Shown here piece after piece: positions 25,289-33,013 of a stretch of 64,000 bases of DNA. The notes beneath the pieces were generated by a model. The model saw only the letters and a program-made list of their open reading frames with translations, made no database searches and was not told the origin of the DNA. Source of the stretch: Polyangium sp. y55x31 (GTDB lineage Bacteria > Myxococcota_A > Polyangia > Polyangiales > Polyangiaceae); assembly GCF_029946505.1 (NCBI RefSeq), contig NZ_JARZHG010000004.1, forward strand, positions 372,001 to 436,000, written 5' to 3'. The stretch's first letter is position 1. Each line of letters opens with the position of its first letter. Made by a program: the position numbers and the translations under genes.

Positions 25289-25561
25289 GTGAACCGTCTC
25301 AGCGACCAGGATCTGAGGGCGTCGGGCACGACGATGGTGCCCGTGGATGAACAGCGGCGAGCGCTCGAGCACAGGCTGGAGCTGGCGAAGGAGCGCCTCG
25401 TCGCGGATCTCAGTCGTGTCTCCTCGATGCTGAAATCGAGCGCCGGCTCGATGCGCAAGAACATCGTGCGCGCCGCGGTCGCGATCGGAGGGCTCTTGCT
25501 CCTCGGGATCGTGTCGGCCGTGGTGCGTCGGCGTCGGCGCCTCGCGTGGCGCTCGCTGTGA
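25289..25561 (+). CDS. Small membrane protein with N-terminal helix (DUF883/DUF3618-like)
   Basis: 90 residues from a GTG start (VNRLSDQDL). An amphipathic helix (VDEQRRALEHRLELAKERLVADLSRVSSMLKSSAGSM) precedes one membrane segment (AAVAIGGLLLLGIVSAVV) and an Arg-rich cytosolic tail. This is the architecture of YqjD-type proteins, which attach ribosomes or regulate stress at the inner membrane; family membership is inferred from shape, not from a clear motif. A shorter start at MVPVDEQRR is possible. Twelve bp separate it from the next gene, which is YqjE-like, a common pairing. Confidence 0.5.
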   Translation: MNRLSDQDLRASGTTMVPVDEQRRALEHRLELAKERLVADLSRVSSMLKSSAGSMRKNIVRAAVAIGGLLLLGIVSAVVRRRRRLAWRSL

Positions 25562-25573
25562 AGGGAGCGAGCG

Positions 25574-26131
25574 ATGAAGCAGGATCGACCATCAAACGGG
25601 AACGGGCACGCGCTCGTGCGCGGCTCGGCCAGGTTGCCGCCCGGCATCACGGAGCGTGAGCTGCCGCCGATCGCGCGGCCGCCGGCCGGCGTGGGAATGT
25701 CGACCGGTGAGGCGATCGCCGCGGTCGCGCGGGACACGATCGACGTGGCGACGGAGCTCGTGCGCGACGGCATCGCGCTCGGCAAACTCGAAGCGCAGCG
25801 CGCCGTGAGCGAGGCGGTGCCGCGCGTGGTGTGGGGCCTCGTGGCCTTCGCCTGCGGGGCCGCGGCCGTCGTGGTGGCGATCATCGCGGTGATGATCGGG
25901 CTCGGAGCGATCATCCCCTCGGTGGCGGGCAGGCTCGCGATCCTCGCGGGTGTGCTGTTCGTGGTCGCCTTCTTCGGCGCGGTGCGCGCGATGCGCTCGG
26001 GGCGGGCGAGCCTGAGCATGCCGATCAGCGCGACGGAAGCGGCGGTCGAGGAAGGCGTCCACAAGGCGGAGCTGCCGGGCGTGACGCTCCCGGGCGAGCC
26101 GGGCCGATCGCGGCCGATGGTGGGGCCGTAA
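25574..26131 (+). CDS. Phage-holin superfamily/YqjE-like (DUF1469) membrane protein
   Basis: 185 residues. The central part, GEAIAAVARDTIDVATELVRDGIALGKLEAQRAVSEAVPR then VVWGLVAFACGAAAVVVAIIAVMIGLGAIIPSV and LAILAGVLFVVAFFGAV (given here in sections), is the two-helix hairpin pattern of DUF1469 proteins. The N- and C-terminal tails are polar and Pro-rich. Despite the holin name, in non-phage context these appear to be stress-related membrane proteins. A GAAGGGAGCGAGCG site precedes the ATG. It likely forms a pair with the gene just upstream. Confidence 0.6.
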   Translation: MKQDRPSNGNGHALVRGSARLPPGITERELPPIARPPAGVGMSTGEAIAAVARDTIDVATELVRDGIALGKLEAQRAVSEAVPRVVWGLVAFACGAAAVVVAIIAVMIGLGAIIPSVAGRLAILAGVLFVVAFFGAVRAMRSGRASLSMPISATEAAVEEGVHKAELPGVTLPGEPGRSRPMVGP

Positions 26132-26139
26132 CGCGGGGC

Positions 26140-26838
26140 CTAGTCGAGGTCGTTGTAGCCGACCGGCGGCTCGGCGAGTTTTGCGACCTTCGCAGCGCCG
26201 CGAAACACGTAGTCCGAGTAGCTGTACGGCCCGTCGGACCAAACAAAAAAGTCCTCTCGAAGCTCGCCGCCCGGGGCGCCGTCGAGGAGCTCCGGCGCGG
26301 CGAGGATCGGGCCTTCCTGGAAGACGGGCGCGGAGGCATCGACCTCCTCGCCCGCTTCTTCCATCGCTTCGAGCGCGCCGCGATGTCGATCGGCGTCGAG
26401 CTCGTCGACGGGGAAGAGCTCCCAGTCGAGCAGGATGAGCTCGGGGTGCGGGGGTTCGTCCGCGGAGGCCTCGAAGGGCGCGTGCGTCGCGGGAGGCAGG
26501 CCCGTCTCGGCGAGCGCTGCGCGAAGGGCTTTTTTGTAGCGCTCGGCGGCCTCGCCCGGCGTCCAGAAGGCGCGGAAGACGGCGCAGACATCGTCGGCGG
26601 TGGCCGGTCGCCAGAGCGAGGGATCACGCGATGCGATCTCGAGGCCCTTCTCGCGGCTCTGCCGGGCGGCGAAGGCCTGCGCGTGCGGGGCGAAGGCGGG
26701 GAGATCGGCGAGGGCGCGATCGACGGTCCAGTGGATGCGATGATCGACCTCGCGGACGTAGCGGTGTTTGCCGAGAGCGCGGAGGAGGCGCTCGATGTCT
26801 TCGACGGTGCGCGCGGAGAAGGACCAGGCGAGCATCAT
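26140..26838 (-). CDS. Hypothetical protein
   Basis: 232 residues, soluble, no recognised domain. Notable parts are WSFSARTVEDIERLLRALGKHRYVREVD near the start, a middle with WRPATADDVCAVFRAFWTPGEAAERYKKALRAAL, then an acidic region (LILLDWELFPVDELDADRH) and a Tyr-rich end (DGPYSYSDYVFRGAAKVAKLAEPPVGYNDLD in two parts). No signal peptide. The start is the first of two adjacent ATG codons with no clear ribosome site. Located 18 bp after a lipoprotein gene on the same strand, so probably co-transcribed. Confidence 0.55.
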   Translation of the reverse strand: MMLAWSFSARTVEDIERLLRALGKHRYVREVDHRIHWTVDRALADLPAFAPHAQAFAARQSREKGLEIASRDPSLWRPATADDVCAVFRAFWTPGEAAERYKKALRAALAETGLPPATHAPFEASADEPPHPELILLDWELFPVDELDADRHRGALEAMEEAGEEVDASAPVFQEGPILAAPELLDGAPGGELREDFFVWSDGPYSYSDYVFRGAAKVAKLAEPPVGYNDLD

Positions 26839-26855
26839 GGGAGGGAGCCTCTGCT

Positions 26856-27173
26856 TCAGTCGTTGCAGGAGGTACGCGCGCCGATCTTGGTCGCGCCGAC
26901 GTCGACGGTGCAGCGCGTGACGCACGCGTCGAGCATGGGGGACTTCGTGTCGACGCACATGCGCTGACAGGCGTCGCGGAGCGCGGCCTTCATGACCGGA
27001 CCCTTCTCGCCCTCGCCGCGGGCCGTCCCCTTGAACGTGCCCGTGCCGGCGGTGATCTCGGTCGTGCACTCGACGCTGCGGTTGCAGCCGGCGAGGAGCG
27101 AGAGGACGAGCGGGAGCGCGAGGACGAGGCGTGGGTTGGTCGCGAAGGCCTTCCGGTTCACGGCGCGGAACAT
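26856..27173 (-). CDS. Small lipoprotein with conserved cysteines
   Basis: 105 residues. The signal PRLVLALPLVLSLLAGCNRS ends with the lipobox LLAGC (Cys28 of the form beginning MFRAVNRKAF). The mature part has SVECTTEITAGTGTFKGTARGEGEKGPVMKAALRDACQRMCVDTK...MLDACVTRCTVDVGA...TSCND, with six Cys that could form three disulfides in the periplasm. No family recognised. Divergent from the ATP-grasp gene, 58 bp away. Confidence 0.6.
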   Translation of the reverse strand: MFRAVNRKAFATNPRLVLALPLVLSLLAGCNRSVECTTEITAGTGTFKGTARGEGEKGPVMKAALRDACQRMCVDTKSPMLDACVTRCTVDVGATKIGARTSCND

Positions 27174-27231
27174 AGCGCAGGATGCGGACGAGCAGGAGCG
27201 AGGCGCGCGATGATATGAGTGCGGGTACTTC

Positions 27232-28266
27232 ATGGACCTCGCCCTCTGCATCTCGCTCACCCCGAAAGACACCTCGCACCTCGGAGACGAGGACCTGGCC
27301 GAGCTCGACAGCCCGGAGCTCGAGGCCGCGGTCGTCCGGGCGCTCGAACGCCTCGGCACCGTGCGCGTGTGGGATACGACGACCCTCTCGCCGCAGGAGA
27401 TCGCCGCGCAGCGCCGCCCCGATTTGATCTTCAACCTGGCCGAGGGCATCTATGGCACCGGCCGGGAAGCCCAGGCCCCTGCCCTCTTCGAATGGTTGCA
27501 ATGGCCGTACGTGGGCAGCGATCCGGTGACGCTGGGGATCACGCACGACAAATGGTACACGAAATGCATTCTCGATCGCGCGGGCATTCCCACGCCCCGC
27601 GCCGAGGTGATCCATCGCCCGCTCGAACGGCCGCTCGGGCTCGTTTTCCCGGTGATCGCGAAGCCGGTGGCGGAAGGCGCGGGCAAAGGGATTTACGATG
27701 CCAACGTGGTCGACGACGACACGGCGCTCGCGGCCATCGTGCGCAGCTACCTCGATCGATATCGCCAGCCGCTGCTCGTCGAGGAATTTTTACCGGGTCG
27801 GGAGTTCACGGCGGCGGTGATCGGCAATCGGGGCTCGTTCGAGGTGTTGCCGCTCGTGGAGATCGATTTCACGGAGATTCCCGGGAGCCCGCGGCGCGTG
27901 TATGGGTACGACGCCAAGTTCACGTGGCACAGCACGAAGCACATGCTCTGCCCGGCGAACGTCGACGACGGGCTCCGGCGTGACCTCGCGTCCCTGGCAA
28001 TCCGCACGTGCGAGGTGCTCGGGATCCGCGATTGGGCGCGGGTGGATCTGCGCCTCGACGGCGCGGGAAAACCGTACGTGCTGGAGGTGAACCCGCTGCC
28101 GGGGATTTACCCGGAGCTCGATTACATTTCGTGCTTCACGAAGTCGGCGTATGCCGCGGGGATGACGTTCGAGGGACTGGTCGAGCGGCTCGTGCGGACG
28201 GCGCTCGATCGATATCGAGCACCGTGGTTCTTGCCGCACAAGGTGGCGCGGGGGCACGAAGGCTGA
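27232..28266 (+). CDS. D-alanine-D-alanine ligase-like ATP-grasp protein
   Basis: 344 residues. Ddl-type ATP-grasp enzymes join two amino acids or an amino acid and a hydroxy acid with ATP. The N-terminal domain is shorter than in Ddl and has PDLIFNLAEGIYGTGREAQAPALFEWLQWPYVGSD, the Ddl-like pattern (FNL.EG.. to Y.GS). The ATP-binding core FPVIAKPVAEGAGKGI and the metal-binding end YVLEVNPLPGIYPELDYI are clear, with LLVEEFLPGREFTAAVIG between. Peptidoglycan synthesis is possible, but this group includes peptide-ligase relatives of unknown substrate and the mur genes are not nearby, so I do not give a symbol. It shares a TGATG overlap with the next gene. Confidence 0.78.
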   Translation: MDLALCISLTPKDTSHLGDEDLAELDSPELEAAVVRALERLGTVRVWDTTTLSPQEIAAQRRPDLIFNLAEGIYGTGREAQAPALFEWLQWPYVGSDPVTLGITHDKWYTKCILDRAGIPTPRAEVIHRPLERPLGLVFPVIAKPVAEGAGKGIYDANVVDDDTALAAIVRSYLDRYRQPLLVEEFLPGREFTAAVIGNRGSFEVLPLVEIDFTEIPGSPRRVYGYDAKFTWHSTKHMLCPANVDDGLRRDLASLAIRTCEVLGIRDWARVDLRLDGAGKPYVLEVNPLPGIYPELDYISCFTKSAYAAGMTFEGLVERLVRTALDRYRAPWFLPHKVARGHEG

Positions 28267-30395
28267 TGCCGGCTCGGTTTTCGTTTCCCCCGGCGCGACG
28301 CGATCCTGGGAGCGGCTTCACGCTGCACGGCAGGCGCTTCGACGATCCGTACGCGTGGCTCGAACGGCTCGACGACGCGGAGGCCCAAGGCTTCCTCGCC
28401 GCGCAAGAGGTCGTCACGCGCGGCGTGCTCGACGTGGTGCCAGGGCGCGACTGGCTCCGGGACGCGGTCGCTCGTTCTACGCGGTATACGCGGCTCTCGC
28501 CGCCGATTCGTACGGGCACGAACGGTCGTGCGTTTCTCTGGCAAGCGGACGCGAGCGACGAGAAGCTCAAGCTCATGATGCGGCGTGAGAAGGGCGCGCC
28601 GCTCGAAACGGTGATCGACCCGAATGCATGGCCGAGCGACGAGGCGCTGGTCTTCGCCGTGCCCTCGCCGGACGGCGCACGGGTCGCGTTCGGGAAGGCC
28701 GTGGGCAGCACGCACGAGGCGGTGATTCACGTGCTCGACGTCGAGACGGGACACGTGCTGCCCGATCGACCTCGCGGGACGGGCCACGCGTCGCTGGCCT
28801 GGCGTCCCGATGGATCCGGGTTCTTCTATGCGGCATGCCCCGAGCCGGGCGAGGTGCCCGCGGGGGACGAGGCGCACTGGAACGCCATTTACGAGCACCG
28901 GATCGGCTCGGGGACGCCGGCCCGCCGGGTCTTCGGGGACGATCAAAACAAGGAGTATTGGTGCGCCGTCAAGGTCAGCGCGTGCGGCCGCTTCGCCGTG
29001 CTTTTCAAATGGGATTACGTGCACGCGAACGTGGTCTACCTGCTGCGGCTCGCCGACGACGCGCTCTTGCCGGTGGCGCCCGCCATGCGATCCCTCAACC
29101 AGGTGCAGGTGATCGGCGATTCGCTGCTCATTCACACCGATCTCGACGCGCCGCGCGGCCGTGCCTGCATCGCGTCGCTCGCAGCGCCGACGGAGTGGCG
29201 GACGATCATTGCCGAAAATGAGGACACGCTGCAAAGCGTCGCGGGTGTCGGCGGACGGCTTTACGCGGTCTATGGCCATGCGGCCTCCCATCGCGTCCGC
29301 ATTCACGCCGAGGACGGCGCCTACCTCCGCAATCTCGTGTTGCCGGCGCTCGGCTCGGTCAATCGGAACGACGGGGAAGGCATCGTCAGCGGCGTCGGCG
29401 GCGCGTGGGAGGGCGACGAGGTGTGGGTTCACTTCGAGTCGTACGTGCAGCCGCCGTCCCATTATCGGTACGATTACGCGTCGGACCGCCTGACGCCGTA
29501 CCACGTGCCCGACGTCGGGCTCGACCCCTCCGCGTACGTGACAAACCAGGTCTGGTACACGTCGCCCGACGGCACGCGGGTCTCGATGTTCATCGTCCAT
29601 CACAAGGATCTGCCCCGCGATGGGCGTATGCCCGTGCGGCTGAGCGGCTACGGTGGATTCAACATCTCGCTTCAGCCGCGCTTTTCGGCCGTCACCGCCG
29701 CATGGCTGAAGCTCGGCGGCGTGCTCGCGTTCGCCAACGTGCGAGGCGGCGGCGAATACGGCCGCGCCTGGCACGAGGCCGCGATCAAGACACGGCGGCA
29801 AAACGCATTCGACGATTACATCGCCGCGGCGCGTTTCCTCGTCTCCGCAGGCTACACGACGCCTTCGAGGCTCGCCTCGCGCGGCAACAGCAACGGCGGC
29901 CTGCTCGTCGCCGTCACCGCCATGCAAGCCCCCGAGGCTTTCGGCGCAGTGTTCTGCCGCGCGCCGACCCTCGACATGCTGCAATTCCCCAAGTTCGGGT
30001 TCATGAGCTCGGCGACCGTCGAATACGGCTCGCCCGACGATCCCGTCGAGGGCGCTTACCTCGCCGGGTATTCGCCGTACCACAACATCCGCGCCGATCG
30101 ACGCTATCCGGCGATCACGTTCGTCTCGGCGCTCAACGACCGGATCGCGCCGCCGTACGATCCCTTGAAAATGGTCGCCCGGCTCCAGGCCGAAAACACG
30201 CTCGGCGGGCCCTATTTGCTGCTACCGCTCCGGGGCTCGGGGCACGGCGGCGGCACCACGCTGACGGCGCTCATCGAACAAGACGTCGACGAGCTTTGCT
30301 TTTATTGCTGGGCGCTCGACGTCGCGCCGCCCGCCGCGGGCGCGGCAGACGCTGCGGGCGCAGGGGGCGCCGCAGACGCAGACGCAGCGGGTTGA
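28266..30395 (+). CDS. Prolyl oligopeptidase family serine peptidase (S9A)
   Basis: 709 residues, the normal length. The enzyme cuts short peptides after proline. The N-terminal part opens with DDPYAWLERLDDAEAQGFLAAQ, as in S9A enzymes, then a seven-bladed propeller (VFAVPSPDGARVAFGK, SLAWRPDGSGFFYAA and others) and the alpha/beta hydrolase domain. The catalytic triad can be placed as Ser542 in RGNSNGGLLV, Asp625 in ALNDRIAPP and His660 in RGSGHGGG. No signal peptide, so likely cytoplasmic. The C-terminal end is a low-complexity Ala/Gly/Asp tail that overlaps the opposite-strand lipoprotein gene by 94 bp. The start ATG overlaps the ATP-grasp stop codon. Confidence 0.92.
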   Translation: MPARFSFPPARRDPGSGFTLHGRRFDDPYAWLERLDDAEAQGFLAAQEVVTRGVLDVVPGRDWLRDAVARSTRYTRLSPPIRTGTNGRAFLWQADASDEKLKLMMRREKGAPLETVIDPNAWPSDEALVFAVPSPDGARVAFGKAVGSTHEAVIHVLDVETGHVLPDRPRGTGHASLAWRPDGSGFFYAACPEPGEVPAGDEAHWNAIYEHRIGSGTPARRVFGDDQNKEYWCAVKVSACGRFAVLFKWDYVHANVVYLLRLADDALLPVAPAMRSLNQVQVIGDSLLIHTDLDAPRGRACIASLAAPTEWRTIIAENEDTLQSVAGVGGRLYAVYGHAASHRVRIHAEDGAYLRNLVLPALGSVNRNDGEGIVSGVGGAWEGDEVWVHFESYVQPPSHYRYDYASDRLTPYHVPDVGLDPSAYVTNQVWYTSPDGTRVSMFIVHHKDLPRDGRMPVRLSGYGGFNISLQPRFSAVTAAWLKLGGVLAFANVRGGGEYGRAWHEAAIKTRRQNAFDDYIAAARFLVSAGYTTPSRLASRGNSNGGLLVAVTAMQAPEAFGAVFCRAPTLDMLQFPKFGFMSSATVEYGSPDDPVEGAYLAGYSPYHNIRADRRYPAITFVSALNDRIAPPYDPLKMVARLQAENTLGGPYLLLPLRGSGHGGGTTLTALIEQDVDELCFYCWALDVAPPAAGAADAAGAGGAADADAAG

Positions 30396-30760
30396 CCCGG
30401 CGTCGGCTCGCCGATCGGCGCGCCGCTGCCCTTCGTCCGCCACCCGCCCTGGAAAAACCCGAGCGATCCATCCGATTGCCGCACCGTCACCGGCGGCGCC
30501 CAGTAGCTGTTCGGCGGCGGGACCTCCCAGCGTCCACGCCGCCACACCCAGCGCCGTCGCTCCCACGTCCACTCGCCGTCGATCCAGACCTCTCGTTTGC
30601 TCGGCCGCGCCGGCACGATCTCCACACGCGCCGCCGGCGGCGGGTACGGCACGAGCACCGGCGCCTCGCGCACGTGCGGGCCGATCTCGGGCAGCGGGAT
30701 CGGCGAGCCGCCGCAGCCCCAAAGCCCGAGGAGCACGATGAAGATCAGCCCCCGGCCCAT
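30302..30760 (-). CDS. Lipoprotein with Trp-rich WxxGxW-like motifs
   Basis: 152 residues. MGRGLIFIVLLGLWGCGGS is a lipoprotein signal with lipobox LWGC. The middle carries EVWIDGEWTWERRRWVWRRGRWEVPPPNSYWAPP (in parts EVWIDGEWTWERRRW and VWRRGRWEVPP), an aromatic repeat similar to WxxGxW repeat proteins of the outer membrane. The end is Ala/Pro/Ser-rich and overlaps the prolyl oligopeptidase tail on the other strand. Its start overlaps the prepilin peptidase stop region by 16 bp, so the two genes are likely coupled. Confidence 0.62.
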   Translation of the reverse strand: MGRGLIFIVLLGLWGCGGSPIPLPEIGPHVREAPVLVPYPPPAARVEIVPARPSKREVWIDGEWTWERRRWVWRRGRWEVPPPNSYWAPPVTVRQSDGSLGFFQGGWRTKGSGAPIGEPTPGQPAASASAAPPAPAASAAPAAGGATSSAQQ

Positions 30761-31722
30761 CCGAAAAACGCCTCGACGGCCGCGCGGCCGAAGAAAAGGA
30801 ACTCCAGCGTCGCGAGCGCCAGAAACGGCCCGAACGCGACACGCGCCTGCCCGAGCCCCTCGCCCGCCTCCTCCGCGAGCGGATCCTCGGCGAGCTCTTT
30901 TTCCGCCTCCGCCCGCTCTTCCGGCGTCATCGCCGCGAGCTCCTTGCGGATCTCCTCGCGCTCGAGCCGCACCGCCTCCGGCTCCTCGATCTTGCCACGC
31001 GCCGCGAGCACGCCGATCGCCGCGAGCGTGCCTTGCACCGCGCCCGCGCAGAGCACCACGAGCGCGCCTCCCCAGCCGAACCACGCGCCCGCCAGCATGA
31101 GGAGCTTCGCGTCGCCGAGCCCCATGCCCACGCCGCCGCGCAAACGCGGGTAGATCACGATGAACGGCAGCCACACCACGGCAAACCCCACGGCCGCGCC
31201 GATCAGCGAGTCCACGAACGAGAGGTCGCGCAGCGACGCCGTCGCGAGGCCGAGCACCGCGCCGCCGATCGTGATCTCGTCGGGCAAGATCATGTGCTCG
31301 AGGTCGATGAACGCCGCAGCCACGAGGCCAAGCGCGAGCGCGAGGTCGGCGATGTAGATGGCCCCGGCGCGCGCGAGCGAGGTCGTGGGATCGAGCGGCG
31401 CGAGGATCACGTGCACGATCGCCACCGAGAGCAGTCCGCCGATCGCCTCGACGAGCGGGTAGCGCGGCGAGACCTTCACGCCGCAGCAGCGCGCCTTGCC
31501 GCGGAGAAACAGCCATCCGAAGACGGGGATGTTGTCCCAGGGGCGGATCGGCGTCTCGCACGCGGGGCAACGCGAGGCGGGGCGGACGACGCTCATCCCG
31601 CGGGGAACGCGGTAAATCACGACGTTCAGGAAGCTGCCCCAGAGCAGGCCGAAGACCAGCGCGAAGCCGTAGAGGAACGTGAGAGGCAGGTCGCCGAGCA
31701 TCAGCACGAGAGCCCGGAGCAT
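30745..31722 (-). CDS. pilD: Prepilin peptidase/N-methyltransferase (PilD family)
   Basis: 325 residues, 8-9 membrane helices. PilD cleaves the leader peptides of type IV pilins and type II secretion pseudopilins in the inner membrane and methylates the new N-terminus. Motifs: LLWGSFLNVVIYRVPRGMS, CPACETPIRPWDNIPVFGWL (zinc-binding loop), AAFIDLEHMILPDEIT (first catalytic Asp) and GVGMGLGDAKLLMLAG (second catalytic Asp in GxGD). Two oddities: the second Cys pair is replaced by ARCC, and a Glu/Lys/Arg-rich stretch of about 55 residues (KIEEPEAVRLEREEIRK to DPLAEEAGEGLG) interrupts the region before VAFGPFLALA. Myxobacteria need it for type IV pilus-driven gliding. Confidence 0.92.
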   Translation of the reverse strand: MLRALVLMLGDLPLTFLYGFALVFGLLWGSFLNVVIYRVPRGMSVVRPASRCPACETPIRPWDNIPVFGWLFLRGKARCCGVKVSPRYPLVEAIGGLLSVAIVHVILAPLDPTTSLARAGAIYIADLALALGLVAAAFIDLEHMILPDEITIGGAVLGLATASLRDLSFVDSLIGAAVGFAVVWLPFIVIYPRLRGGVGMGLGDAKLLMLAGAWFGWGGALVVLCAGAVQGTLAAIGVLAARGKIEEPEAVRLEREEIRKELAAMTPEERAEAEKELAEDPLAEEAGEGLGQARVAFGPFLALATLEFLFFGRAAVEAFFGWAGG

Positions 31723-31775
31723 AGCGCGAGGCTTTGCCGTGGCGCGCCGTGTCTGGCATAAACCGCCGTCCCCGC

Positions 31776-33011
31776 ATGAAAATCCCGGGAAACGAGACCT
31801 CCGTCGCGCTCCTCTGCGCCCTCGCCGCGCTCGTGGGTTGCACCTCGGGCGGAGGCGGCTCCTCCAAGGACGGCGCGGACGGCGGGCCGGCCGTCGTGCT
31901 CGCGCCGAAGGGCAAGGTGCTCGAAGCCGCCGAGAACCAGAAAGACCCGGACGCAGGCGCCTCGAAGGCCGAGGCCGCGAAGAGCGAACGCGTGGACATC
32001 CCCGACGGCACGCTCGTCGCCGGCTCGACCCCGGGCGACAAGGGCCGCGACCCCGTGCTCGAGCCGGCCGAGCTCGAGGTGAAGCTCGGCTCCTACGCGA
32101 TCGATCGTTACCTCTACCCGAACGACCCGACGAAGCCGCCGCTCACGGGCGTGTCGCGGGCGAAGGCGGCCGAGCTCTGCGAGCAGGCGGGCGGGCGTCT
32201 CTGCACGGAGCTCGAATGGGAGCGCGCCTGCAAGGGGCCCGAGGGGACGGCGTTCGCGGGCAGCGCCGCGTGGGATGCGAAATGCGCGAAGGAGCCGGCC
32301 TCGTGCGCGTCGGGCTTCGGCGTGCTCGGCATGGGCGCGGCGTATCGCGAATGGACGGCGAGCGAGGTCTTGCCGATCGAGGACATGCAGCCACGCGCGG
32401 CGGCGGTGCGCGGGGCGCGCGGGAGCGCCGTCGCGCCGGATCATCGGTGCGCGCATCGGACGGCGATCGACCCGGGCGCGAGCGCGGAGGACCTCGGCTT
32501 CCGGTGCTGTCGCGGCGCGCCGAACGCGGCCACGATCCCGTCGCCGCAATGGGAGCAGACCTACCGGCGGGTGGAGCTGCCGGCGAAGGAGCTCGCGGAG
32601 ATGCTCGCCTCGGTGCCGGCGCTCTCCACGCTCGACCGGGAAATCACCTATTTCAAGGAGCCGGACGACGTGAACGTGGTGCTCGCGCGGGGCGACGCGG
32701 GCGCGCCGCCGCCAAACACGGTGCTCACGACGTCGCCCTTGCTCTGGAACCCGGTGCCCGGCGAGCAGATCGTGGTGCTCGCGGGCCGCGCCGCGAAAGA
32801 TTCGTTCGTCGTCGCGTTTTATCGTTTGCCGGGGGATCGATACCGCATCGCCTCGACGCTCGTGCTGAAGGACGAAAAAGGGCCGATCGCGCTCGGCTTC
32901 AACGGCTACGTGCGCAAACGTTTGTTCTGGGCGACCTGCTGGGATTGTCGGGGTGAATCGGGGAACGTGACCTACCGCGACGACGGGCGTGTCGTGATCA
33001 CGCAGAAGTGA
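31776..33011 (+). CDS. SUMF1/formylglycine-generating-enzyme-like lipoprotein
   Basis: 411 residues. The start MKIPGNETSVALLCALAALVGCTSGGGG is a lipoprotein signal with lipobox LVGC. The SUMF1 fold is visible in YAIDRYLYPNDP, VSRAKAAELCEQAGGRLCTELEWERACKGPEG and EDLGFRCCRG. Characterised formylglycine-generating enzymes use active-site cysteines to oxidise a sulfatase Cys; many bacterial members without these act as other tethered enzymes or binding domains. The C-terminal 150 residues are a separate beta-rich part ending SGNVTYRDDGRVVITQK. The next lipoprotein gene begins 2 bp after the stop. Whether the SUMF1 domain is catalytic is unclear. Confidence 0.75.
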   Translation: MKIPGNETSVALLCALAALVGCTSGGGGSSKDGADGGPAVVLAPKGKVLEAAENQKDPDAGASKAEAAKSERVDIPDGTLVAGSTPGDKGRDPVLEPAELEVKLGSYAIDRYLYPNDPTKPPLTGVSRAKAAELCEQAGGRLCTELEWERACKGPEGTAFAGSAAWDAKCAKEPASCASGFGVLGMGAAYREWTASEVLPIEDMQPRAAAVRGARGSAVAPDHRCAHRTAIDPGASAEDLGFRCCRGAPNAATIPSPQWEQTYRRVELPAKELAEMLASVPALSTLDREITYFKEPDDVNVVLARGDAGAPPPNTVLTTSPLLWNPVPGEQIVVLAGRAAKDSFVVAFYRLPGDRYRIASTLVLKDEKGPIALGFNGYVRKRLFWATCWDCRGESGNVTYRDDGRVVITQK

Positions 33012-33013
33012 CC

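Noticed and set aside
23755-26064. Phosphomannomutase extended by about 300 residues at its N-terminus
   Set aside because: The added part is antisense to two membrane-protein genes, has Ser/Thr/Arg-rich shadow composition, and the family begins exactly at the MKIPRHIFREYDIRG start.
25574-26131. Prophage holin
   Set aside because: The holin-superfamily label comes from the hairpin topology; no endolysin, capsid or other phage gene lies nearby and it pairs with a YqjD-like gene.
27232-28266. Assignment as ddl of the cell-wall pathway
   Set aside because: The ATP-grasp motifs fit, but the N-terminal domain is short and no mur/fts genes are near; a related peptide ligase is equally possible.
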